Origin: Nitrososphaerales archaeon TH5893
Lineage (GTDB): Archaea; Thermoproteota; Nitrososphaeria; Nitrososphaerales; Nitrososphaeraceae
Length of the DNA: 5,152 nt
NCBI GenBank assembly: GCA_014523685.1
Contig: JAATVT010000196.1
Span: 1 to 5,152, forward strand
Reading direction: 5' to 3'
How positions within the stretch are numbered: position 1 is the stretch's first letter; the number at the start of each line of letters is the position of its first letter. A model generated the notes under the pieces. That model ran no database searches. It saw nothing but the letters and a program-made list of their open reading frames with translations, and was not told the origin of the DNA. A program made the position numbers and the translations under genes. This document shows, one piece after another, positions 1 through 5,152 of the stretch.

Positions 1-738
1 ATCATAAACTTTAGAATATTCGTACTTTCTTGGTGCCAATACATCTCCAACGAAGACTAACGCGGTTTTAATTATCCTAGCATGTTTTACTTTTTTTGTA
101 ATATCACTCAAAGTTCCGCTGATTATAACTTGGTCTACCCAACCTGCTCGATATACTACCGCCGCAGGCGTATCCTCAGTGTACGTGTTGCCTTCAAGAA
201 GCTCCTTGACTATACTTTCAATCAAGTGGACACTAAGATAAAAAACCAGAGTACCGCGATGTTTTGAAAGCTCAGAGATTCGCTCTCGAGCCGGCACCGG
301 CGTTCGTAATTCTGCTCTAGTTACAATCAGCGTTTGTGTAACCCCGGGTAGGGTGAGCTCCAAATTCATCTCAGCAGCCGCTGCAAGTAAGGACGTAACT
401 CCGGGTACTACCTTGCATTGTAATCCGTCATCCTCTAACACGTCTATTTGCTCTCGAATAGTACTAAATATACCGGGGTCTCCGTCATGCAGGCGTATTG
501 AGAGCAAGCCGTGCTTAGTTGACTCTGACAATAATCGACTTATCTCCTCTCTGCTAATTAGTGACGCATCGTATAGATGGGCATCATGTTTTGCAAATTC
601 CAAAATCCTGGAATTAATTAAAGATCCTGAATATACGATAACGTCCGCGTTTTCTATCAGATTTTTGGCTTTGATTGTGATAAGCTCTGGATCGCCAGGA
701 CCACAACCTACAAAATAAACGATCTTGTTAACTTCCAT
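1..738 (-). CDS. cbiF: Cobalt-precorrin-4 C11-methyltransferase (CbiF/CobM), 3' end cut by window
   Basis: This enzyme transfers a methyl group from S-adenosylmethionine to C11 of (cobalt-)precorrin-4 in corrin-ring synthesis, in the cytoplasm. I translated the minus strand by hand: 246 open codons from ATG at 738 to the window edge. The family is usually 250-280 residues, so only a short tail is missing. Visible marks are the SAM/tetrapyrrole methylase loop GCGPGDPE (residues 11-18), the CbiF-type YSGSLIN (36-42), RLHDGDPG (82-89; most relatives have HTGDPS), VPGVTS (111-116), LTLPGVTQ (128-135), TRAELRTPVP (140-149), YRAGWVDQ (196-203) and VGDVL (230-234). Its start overlaps the end of cbiL by 11 bases (ATG inside AAATGGAAGTTAA), so translational coupling is likely. 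A GGTG lies about 13 bases upstream, too far to be a convincing ribosome site. Whether the pathway is the early-cobalt (CbiF) or aerobic (CobM) type cannot be settled from this sequence; the separate cbiT next door favours the Cbi naming. Confidence 0.93.
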   Translation of the reverse strand, partial: MEVNKIVYFVGCGPGDPELITIKAKNLIENADVIVYSGSLINSRILEFAKHDAHLYDASLISREEISRLLSESTKHGLLSIRLHDGDPGIFSTIREQIDVLEDDGLQCKVVPGVTSLLAAAAEMNLELTLPGVTQTLIVTRAELRTPVPARERISELSKHRGTLVFYLSVHLIESIVKELLEGNTYTEDTPAAVVYRAGWVDQVIISGTLSDITKKVKHARIIKTALVFVGDVLAPRKYEYSKVYD

Positions 739-1453
739 TTTTTCTTTTTGCCACCATGAGCGAGAAGTATTTTTCAGTCGTCACTTTATTCTGACGAATT
801 TCCTTCAGACTATTTCGCTTCAACACCTCTTCACCTGCCGAGACATCCTGAGCCATAGTTATCATGGAGTCATCAGAAAAGCCGGCGCTGCCAAGCATTT
901 CTATGACTTCACCAAAATGTCTGCCGTCCTTTAGGAATACGAGAGTATCACAGGAATTCGCTGTGCGTTTTACCTTTTCAAGGTCATAACAGGCAGGAAT
1001 AATACCAAGGGTTTCATCTCCTTCTGCAAGGCTAATTTTGGCCTGGGCCGCGAAGGCAAATACAGATGGTATTCCAGGGATAATTTTAAGGTGAATTTCA
1101 GGATACCTTGAAGTGATCTCTCTTTGTATGTATATCCACGTGCTGTATAACGAGGGATCACCAACTGTTAGATAAACTACGTTCTTACCCATTTTCGCGG
1201 CTTCAGCTATTTGCTCGGCATTTCTTCTCCAGTACAGTCTAGTTTGCTCCCTGTTCTTAACCATTGGAAAGATCAAGTCCACGATCTTGGCAGTTGCATT
1301 CACATATTTTTGAACGATTGAAAAAGCTATACTAGGTTTGCCTTCGCGAGCCGTCGGAGCATATATCACATCCGCATTCTTCAACAGACTTGCGGCTTTA
1401 ACAGTTAGAAGCTCGGGATCACCCGGGCCACATCCGACGCATACAACTTCCAT
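728..1453 (-). CDS. cbiL: Precorrin-2 / cobalt-factor II C20-methyltransferase (CbiL/CobI)
   Basis: The 241-residue protein is complete and of normal family length. It methylates C20 of (cobalt-)precorrin-2, the step that commits uroporphyrinogen-derived precorrin-2 to the corrin branch. The class III tetrapyrrole methylase fold shows as GCGPGDPE (residues 7-14), NADVIYAP (26-33), the CbiL-type TVGDPSLYSTWIYI (96-109), IPGIPS (125-130) and a final KYFSLMVAKR (228-237). The YSTWIY stretch after GDP and the AP after DVIY separate it from CbiF and CbiH. The ATG at 1453 is chosen because the glycine-rich loop follows immediately and because a strong TATA box is centred 27-28 bases before it, as expected for a leaderless archaeal mRNA. 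It follows cbiT after 63 bases and overlaps cbiF by 11. Its N-terminus closely resembles that of cbiF, consistent with ancient duplication within the methylase family. Confidence 0.94.
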   Translation of the reverse strand: MEVVCVGCGPGDPELLTVKAASLLKNADVIYAPTAREGKPSIAFSIVQKYVNATAKIVDLIFPMVKNREQTRLYWRRNAEQIAEAAKMGKNVVYLTVGDPSLYSTWIYIQREITSRYPEIHLKIIPGIPSVFAFAAQAKISLAEGDETLGIIPACYDLEKVKRTANSCDTLVFLKDGRHFGEVIEMLGSAGFSDDSMITMAQDVSAGEEVLKRNSLKEIRQNKVTTEKYFSLMVAKRKNGS

Positions 1454-1454
1454 T

Positions 1455-1484
1455 AAAAAGGACTCAATGCTACAACTATTTAAA
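1455..1484 (-). promoter_or_regulatory. Archaeal TATA box for cbiL, leaderless
   Basis: On the minus strand the cbiT-cbiL gap contains TTTAAATA at 1484-1477, centred near 1480.5. Archaeal transcription starts about 25-27 bases downstream of the box centre, which puts the start at about 1453-1455, on or next to the cbiL ATG (1453). There is no GGAGG or GGTG-type ribosome site in between. The box is seen directly; the transcription start is inferred. Confidence 0.6.
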
Positions 1485-1516
1485 TCAAAGCGTGTAATGT
1501 TGCTGGGATGTGCGAT

Positions 1517-2104
1517 TCAGGGTTTGGTTGCAGATATTATAGTAACAGTATTCCTTGCAAGCATCATTGTCCCCGTACTTACTTGTCTGCCTTTGGCAAT
1601 AGAGGCTTGAGTAATATCAATCCCACTCAATTTCAAACCTTGAAGTGCATCAAGTGTCTTGTACGTCGTTTCAATTAGAATCGTGTCAATCACAATTCTT
1701 CCACCCTTAACTAACCTGTCCGTAGCTAAATTTAGAATTTGATGAATGTTTCCCCACGAACCTCCGATCATTATTGCATCTACTTTAGGTAGTGTTGGCA
1801 AAACGTCCTCCGCCTTACCAAGCATCGTTATTGCTTTTACTCCAAATTTAGCAAGGTTTGTTTTGGTCAGATCAATAGCCTTTTTGTTAAAATCAATAGC
1901 ATATACATTATTACTCTTTGTCTGAAGACAGATCTCCACTGTAATGCTTCCACTCCCACATCCTATATCGATGGCAGCAACTCCGTCATTCAACCTCAAT
2001 TTGCTGACTACGATAGCACGTACTTCTTCTTTGGTTATGGGTATTTCCTGATCGGTTTCAAAAAGTTCATCTGGAATCCCTGGTGTCTTATGCTTCCAAA
2101 ACAT
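1517..2104 (-). CDS. cbiT: Cobalt-precorrin-6B C15-methyltransferase, decarboxylating (CbiT)
   Basis: CbiT methylates C15 of the corrin ring and removes the carboxyl of the C12 acetate side chain, using S-adenosylmethionine. The 195-residue protein matches the stand-alone archaeal CbiT length (about 190), so it is not the long CobL fusion with a CbiE domain. It has the N-terminal family signature TPGIPDELF (7-15) and PITKEEVR (22-29), the Rossmann SAM loop DIGCGSGS (46-53), acidic D71 at the end of strand 2 for the ribose of SAM, IMIGGSWG (111-118) after strand 4, and the closing KGRQVSTGTMM (171-181) followed by a final strand NTVTII. The ATG at 2104 is supported by the N-terminal signature and by a TATA box centred 26-27 bases before it. 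The stop is TGA. It is first of the three corrin genes and starts 26 bases after the stop of the small membrane-protein gene. Confidence 0.94.
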   Translation of the reverse strand: MFWKHKTPGIPDELFETDQEIPITKEEVRAIVVSKLRLNDGVAAIDIGCGSGSITVEICLQTKSNNVYAIDFNKKAIDLTKTNLAKFGVKAITMLGKAEDVLPTLPKVDAIMIGGSWGNIHQILNLATDRLVKGGRIVIDTILIETTYKTLDALQGLKLSGIDITQASIAKGRQVSTGTMMLARNTVTIISATKP

Positions 2105-2105
2105 A

Positions 2106-2134
2106 AGAAGGGAGTAGCGGCCCCCGATATTTAA
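2106..2134 (-). promoter_or_regulatory. Archaeal TATA box for cbiT, overlapping upstream stop codon
   Basis: The minus strand reads TTAAATAT at 2134-2127, centred at 2130.5, which is 26-27 bases before the cbiT ATG at 2104. This predicts a leaderless cbiT transcript. The TAA stop of the preceding membrane-protein gene (2133-2131) lies inside the box. No ribosome-binding site is visible in the 26-base gap. Box and spacing are seen; promoter activity is inferred. Confidence 0.55.
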
Positions 2135-2400
2135 CTAGCAATATTCTGATGCAACACAGTATAAGTAATAATCATGAACATCAGTAACAAGAATATGAAT
2201 GGAAATATTCCGCTAGTTGCGACTTTTCGCCGTTCTTTTTTGGGAATGTTCCCAAACACCCTCTTTCCAGTAGCGTATGATAGTATATAGAAAACTATTG
2301 CCATACTAATGGCTATTCCTACAGCACTAGCCTGATCTGTGCCCGGCCCTATAGCTATACCAACAATTACGCCAGCTATCAAACCTAAAATTGCCCTCAT
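2131..2400 (-). CDS. Small three-helix membrane protein, EMC6-like layout, function unknown
   Basis: An 89-residue protein from the ATG at 2400. An in-frame TTG at 2427 would add nine residues (98 in all), and an in-frame stop at 2460-2458 allows nothing longer. There are three hydrophobic segments, near residues 3-19, 25-43 and 61-83. A basic loop (GKRVFGNIPKKERRK) between helices 2 and 3 predicts that this loop and the N-terminus are cytoplasmic. There is no signal-peptide cleavage pattern and no cysteine. By eye the order of features matches EMC6, an insertase-complex subunit: Arg just before helix 1, AG-x(2)-GI in helix 1, a G-[KR]-R and basic loop after helix 2, and a helix 3 starting TSGIF and ending T-x-x-H. 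That assignment is inference and weak for so short a hydrophobic protein. It lies upstream of cbiT on the same strand, but cbiT has its own TATA box, so a B12 role, for instance in cobalt or corrinoid transport, has no direct support. Confidence 0.75.
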   Translation of the reverse strand: MRAILGLIAGVIVGIAIGPGTDQASAVGIAISMAIVFYILSYATGKRVFGNIPKKERRKVATSGIFPFIFLLLMFMIITYTVLHQNIAS

Positions 2401-2427
2401 GTAAAAAACTCTGTCAAGTGGTTGCAA

Positions 2428-2463
2428 ATGGATAGGTTTCTGATTGATATGCCCTGTTTAATT
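2428..2463 (-). promoter_or_regulatory. Possible weak promoter of the small membrane-protein gene
   Basis: The best minus-strand TATA-like element is AATTAAAC (2463-2456). It predicts transcription from about 2433, giving a six-base leader to the TTG at 2427 or a 33-base leader to the ATG at 2400. A second, poorer candidate is GCATATCA (2452-2445). Neither fits as cleanly as the boxes of cbiT and cbiL, and no ribosome-binding site precedes the ATG, so the start of this gene stays uncertain. Confidence 0.25.
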
Positions 2464-2484
2464 CCTTGCGGTCATTTCATAATC

Positions 2485-2499
2485 TAACCATTTTGGTTA
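2485..2499. repeat. Short inverted repeat in the divergent promoter region
   Basis: TAACCA (2485-2490) and TGGTTA (2494-2499) form a perfect 6-base inverted repeat around TTT. It runs into the TATA box of the NFACT gene (2497-2504), where an operator could block TBP or TFB. Six-base arms can occur by chance in AT-rich DNA, so an operator role is only a possibility. Confidence 0.3.
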
Positions 2500-2525
2500 A
2501 TATTAGTGACCATTTTTTCACGTAT
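2497..2525 (+). promoter_or_regulatory. Archaeal TATA box for the NFACT gene, leaderless
   Basis: TTAATATT at 2497-2504 is centred 26-27 bases before the ATG at 2527, the same spacing as for cbiT and cbiL. Transcription would start near 2526, downstream of the GTG at 2506, so that GTG would not be in the mRNA. TAATATTA (2498-2505) is palindromic and could in principle also direct leftward transcription. Confidence 0.55.
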
Positions 2526-2526
2526 T

Positions 2527-4566
2527 ATGGAGCTCTCAGGTGTCGAACTTAGCTACCTCGTAAATGAAATAAAGTCTAAAACTATTCAGGGATACTACGT
2601 GAGCGACGTCATCCCAGTAACGAGAAACTCCTTTCTATTCAAATTGCATCACTCTACTGAACCTGACATCATGCTAATGATTTCAACCAAGGGTATCTGG
2701 ATTACGAACTTAAAATTTAAGCCACTGGAGCAAAACTACATGGGAGAAATAATCAAATCACACTTAGAAAGATCCAAAATAGAAACACTTCATCAGCCAG
2801 ACAGTGAACGAATAGTAATCTTCAATTTCAGACATCCAATAAGAGGCCTAAGAATTTTAGTTGTCGAATTATTTGCAGACGGCAATATAGTGTTATGTGA
2901 CGAAAGATCAAATATCCTGGCAATACTAAAGCCCATAGAGGCAAAACATAGAACCCTAAGGGTAGGAACCGTTTATGAATTTCCCCCAAGGCGTGGAATT
3001 GATGTCGTTACTATTTCGATAGATGATTTTGTTAACATGAGTATTAATGTTGAATCATCTGGTCTCCAGGTCGTCAAGTGGGTAGGAAGAATCACCTCTC
3101 TTCCAAGAAAATTTGTCGAAGAAATAGTGCTTAGGTCTAACATCCAGGCAGAAACAGTCGAGAACCTAACTCTAGATGAAATAAGAAGAATTTATTTTAA
3201 TACCAAATCCCTAATCGAAGAAATAACCACCAGCAGCAAACATAATCCTACGCTAATAGAGGACGAAGACGGAAATCCTGTAGATGTGCTCCCCATACCA
3301 ACAAATGCCACGGCTAATGCCCGAGCAATAATGGTCAAAGAGTATATGGAAGGGGTGGACCAAGTGTTAAGTTATCAGATCATAAATCTAGGACGGAAGT
3401 TAAAAACAACTCACATAGAGAGTCGGGTGTCTGCTCTATTACATGATATTTCAGAACAAGATAGAGCCAAGGAACAAGTAATTGCTAAAGCCCATATCAT
3501 AAGAAAAGTTGCTGCGGAACTAATGTCAATTCCCTACGAAGGACCGGACATAGAATTTAGTGAATCCTTCACTAAATTGATTCAGGAAAAATCAGTAAAT
3601 ATCTTCAATCGTAAGGGTACAAGATATTTGGAGGTTGCTGGTGAAGATATAGAGTTCCAACGAAATCCAGCCAGAATGTCTTCCATGCTCTTCCAACGAG
3701 CAAAAGACTTGGAAAGGGGCTTATCTTCGATTGATGAAGCTAGAACAAGATTAGTCGGACATATTAATAGACTAAAAAGGCAGTCAGACTCGATTGAGGC
3801 TAAAGGTGCTGCAATTCAACATGTAAGAAATAAAGAATGGTACGAGCGGTATCGATGGTTCATTACGAGCGACGGGTTGCTAGCAATCGGTGGCAGGGAT
3901 GCTTCATCAAATTCGGCCATCATACGCAAGTATTTAGAGGAACAAGATCTGGTGTTTCACGCCGAAATCCATGGCTCTCCTTTTTTCATTCTAAAAAATA
4001 GCCATTCGTTAGATAACATTGATAGGAGCTTGCAAGAAGTTGGCCAGGCGACTGTGTCCTTCAGCAGGGCTTGGAAAGACGGGTTATATGGAAGCGATGC
4101 GTATTGGGTGACCCCCGCTCAAGTAAAAAGAGGAGCACCAACTGGACAGTTTCTTCCTAAGGGCTCATTTGTTATTGAGGGTAAGCGAAATTACGTGAAG
4201 GGACTTGAAATTCAACTCGCCATAGGTATTATTGAACGGAAAGAAGATTTTTTTCTTTGTTGTGGACCCTTCCAAGCAATCAAAACCAAGTCGTTGATAT
4301 ATATGGGTTTGTCGCCCGGAGGTCAGGACCCTATGAACGCTGCCAAGAAAATTAAGAATGAGTTGGTGTCGGTCTTGGCTGGTAAGACCAAACAGACAGA
4401 GTTGTCACTATTACAATTTGTCAAGAACATGAGTCTTGATGACTTCGTAAGGATGCTGCCTACCGGACAAAGCAAGATAACCAATTTGGTTCGCGAAGGA
4501 TTGGATAAAAGGATAGATTCACCCATGAAATTGAAACGAAATGGTCTTGTTGAGCAAAGTAATTAA
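2527..4566 (+). CDS. NFACT family ribosome quality-control protein, Rqc2/RqcH homologue
   Basis: A 679-residue protein in the usual archaeal range. Family members (eukaryotic Rqc2/NEMF, bacterial RqcH, older name fibronectin-binding protein A-like) bind the obstructed large ribosomal subunit carrying peptidyl-tRNA and recruit tRNA for C-terminal tailing. Order from the ATG: NFACT-N (about 1-165, with ELFADGNIVLCD at 114-125 and GTVYEFPP at 147-154), a helix-hairpin-helix-like region (about 180-230), charged helices likely to form coiled coil (about 270-330 and 385-430), then NFACT-R/DUF814 (about 437-555, with WYERYRWFITSDGLLAIGGRD at 438-458, FHAEIHG at 477-483, DAYWVTPAQV at 524-533) and an archaeal tail. 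The ATG at 2527 is preferred over the in-frame GTG at 2506 because MELSGVEL fits the family N-terminus and a TATA box sits 26-27 bases before it. The Asp that normally lies near the N-terminus and the Asp of the Asp-Arg pair both appear as Glu here (E7; E94-R95). Divergent from the small membrane gene; no link to B12 genes expected. Confidence 0.93.
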   Translation: MELSGVELSYLVNEIKSKTIQGYYVSDVIPVTRNSFLFKLHHSTEPDIMLMISTKGIWITNLKFKPLEQNYMGEIIKSHLERSKIETLHQPDSERIVIFNFRHPIRGLRILVVELFADGNIVLCDERSNILAILKPIEAKHRTLRVGTVYEFPPRRGIDVVTISIDDFVNMSINVESSGLQVVKWVGRITSLPRKFVEEIVLRSNIQAETVENLTLDEIRRIYFNTKSLIEEITTSSKHNPTLIEDEDGNPVDVLPIPTNATANARAIMVKEYMEGVDQVLSYQIINLGRKLKTTHIESRVSALLHDISEQDRAKEQVIAKAHIIRKVAAELMSIPYEGPDIEFSESFTKLIQEKSVNIFNRKGTRYLEVAGEDIEFQRNPARMSSMLFQRAKDLERGLSSIDEARTRLVGHINRLKRQSDSIEAKGAAIQHVRNKEWYERYRWFITSDGLLAIGGRDASSNSAIIRKYLEEQDLVFHAEIHGSPFFILKNSHSLDNIDRSLQEVGQATVSFSRAWKDGLYGSDAYWVTPAQVKRGAPTGQFLPKGSFVIEGKRNYVKGLEIQLAIGIIERKEDFFLCCGPFQAIKTKSLIYMGLSPGGQDPMNAAKKIKNELVSVLAGKTKQTELSLLQFVKNMSLDDFVRMLPTGQSKITNLVREGLDKRIDSPMKLKRNGLVEQSN

Positions 4567-4580
4567 AGGCATATTCCCGA

Positions 4581-4600
4581 TTTAAAACTGTGGTAAATAG
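4581..4600 (+). promoter_or_regulatory. Candidate TATA elements for the CBS-domain gene
   Basis: The 62-base gap after the NFACT stop holds two candidate boxes, TTTAAAA (4581-4587) and TAAATA (4594-4599). They predict transcription from about 4610 or 4623, so leaders of about 19 or 6 bases before the ATG at 4629. Both would exclude the in-frame GTG at 4590 from the mRNA. No clear ribosome site or poly-T terminator is seen in the gap, so read-through from the NFACT gene is also possible. Confidence 0.4.
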
Positions 4601-4628
4601 ACCTGCCAAGAAGCACCGCGACGCTAAC

Positions 4629-5152
4629 ATGCCGACTAGAGTTCTAGTTAGGGACGTAATGAACAGTCCTGTAATTTCTACCTCGCCACATAGCACTATT
4701 GAAGAAGTCGCATCTAAAATGAAGGAACATAAGATTGGAAGCATCATAATTATGGAAAACGACAAACCTCTCGGTATCGTCACCGACTGGGAAATCGTTT
4801 CAAAGGGAGTAACGAGAGACGTCAAACCAAGCATGTTAAGAGCGTCTGAAATAATGCAGCAGCTGTACACTATTGAAGGAGAAGAAGGAGTAACAGAAGC
4901 TGCTCGTCTGCTACGACAACACAGCATTAAACGTTTAGGAGTAGTCTATAAGGGCAAACTTGTTGGAATAATCTCGGCATCAGATGTTATTTCTGTTACG
5001 CCGGATCTAGTGGATGTTATTTCCGAGAAGGCATCCATCCTCAGAGGTGAAATAGGTAGAGGAGGAGGAAATATTTCGGGTTATTGTGACGAATGTGGTG
5101 AATGGTCTGACCTCTTACAATACGAAGGGGGTAGCTTCACGTGTGAGGAGTG
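4629..5152 (+). CDS. CBS-pair protein with C-terminal zinc ribbon, 3' end cut by window
   Basis: The first 174 codons plus two bases are present. CBS domain 1 spans about residues 8-62 (RDVMNSPVISTSP, then GIVTDWEIV at 49-57) and CBS domain 2 about 71-123 (RASEIM, then LVGIISASDVI at 111-121). The two together form a Bateman module, which typically binds adenine nucleotides or SAM. A glycine-rich linker (GRGGGN, 143-148) leads to a zinc ribbon: C153-x2-C156, then C172, and the last two bases are TG three codons later, so position 175 is very probably the fourth Cys. No enzyme domain is attached in the window, so it is likely a small cytoplasmic regulator; ligand and target cannot be told. ATG 4629 is chosen because CBS 1 begins directly after it. 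An in-frame GTG at 4590 would add 13 mostly basic, polar residues and lies at or before the candidate TATA boxes. Confidence 0.88.
   Translation, partial: MPTRVLVRDVMNSPVISTSPHSTIEEVASKMKEHKIGSIIIMENDKPLGIVTDWEIVSKGVTRDVKPSMLRASEIMQQLYTIEGEEGVTEAARLLRQHSIKRLGVVYKGKLVGIISASDVISVTPDLVDVISEKASILRGEIGRGGGNISGYCDECGEWSDLLQYEGGSFTCEE

Noticed and set aside
82..718. Open frames on the plus strand at 82-267 and 353-718
   Set aside because: They lie opposite cbiF, whose minus-strand translation is unbroken and carries all family motifs. The plus-strand frames show no recognisable domain and are low in protein-like composition.
764..774. AAAAATACTT on the minus strand as a TATA box for cbiF
   Set aside because: It lies in the conserved coding stretch KYFSLM of cbiL, fits the consensus poorly and is about 32 bases from the ATG. 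Coupling through the 11-base overlap explains cbiF better.
725..1610. Plus-strand frames at 725-934 and 1338-1610, and a minus-strand frame at 970-1164
   Set aside because: They are shadows of cbiL and the end of cbiT. The similar SSGSPGP stretches in the plus-strand frames opposite cbiF and cbiL arise only because both genes encode the same GCGPGDPEL loop.
2401..2526. A cobalamin riboswitch or small RNA gene in the divergent intergenic region
   Set aside because: The region is too short for a cobalamin riboswitch, shows no B12-box-like sequence that I recognise, and is accounted for by promoter elements.
4567..4628. A transcription terminator after the NFACT gene
   Set aside because: No T-run or stable hairpin is visible in the 62-base gap.
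4323..4927. Minus-strand frames at 4323-4526 and 4460-4927
   Set aside because: They lie opposite the NFACT C-terminus and the CBS gene. The 155-residue frame runs across the gap and opposite both CBS domains, and its Ser/Leu/Thr-rich sequence has no family features.

Overview
The window reads as a piece of an archaeal chromosome, most likely from the Nitrososphaerota (Thaumarchaeota). The arguments are protein style and promoter style. There is an archaeal-type NFACT/Rqc2 protein without the extra eukaryotic C-terminal domain, a CBS-pair protein with a C-terminal zinc ribbon, and a separate CbiT next to CbiL and CbiF. At least three genes have an archaeal TATA box centred about 27 bases before the ATG with no Shine-Dalgarno sequence, which points to leaderless mRNAs. 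The phylum assignment is inference from family resemblance, not a database result.

Layout. Positions 1-2104, minus strand, hold three cobalamin (vitamin B12) corrin-ring genes in transcription order cbiT - cbiL - cbiF. cbiF runs off the left edge with only its last few residues missing. Just upstream of cbiT (2131-2400, minus) lies a small three-helix membrane protein whose layout resembles EMC6. A short divergent promoter region follows (about 2401-2526). On the plus strand there is a long NFACT/Rqc2 (RqcH-like) gene ending at 4566. After a 62-base gap comes the start of a CBS-domain protein with a zinc ribbon, cut by the right edge two bases into what is probably its fourth zinc-binding cysteine codon.

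How the genes work together. CbiL, CbiF and CbiT are S-adenosylmethionine-dependent methyltransferases that act in succession on the corrin ring: C20, then C11, then C15 methylation with decarboxylation. cbiL and cbiF overlap by 11 bases and are probably co-translated. cbiT and cbiL each also carry their own TATA box, so the cluster may be a set of stacked transcription units and not one simple operon. The NFACT protein belongs to ribosome-associated quality control and has no evident link to B12. The CBS protein is a probable ligand-sensing regulator of unknown target.

No rRNA, tRNA, CRISPR, insertion sequence, integrase or long repeat was seen. The window looks like core genome. The points most worth checking are the EMC6-like membrane protein, the Asp-to-Glu substitutions at two functional positions of the NFACT-N domain, and the leaderless promoter arrangement, which argues for moving the NFACT start from a GTG to an ATG 21 bases downstream. 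There is no gene-free stretch above 300 bases.
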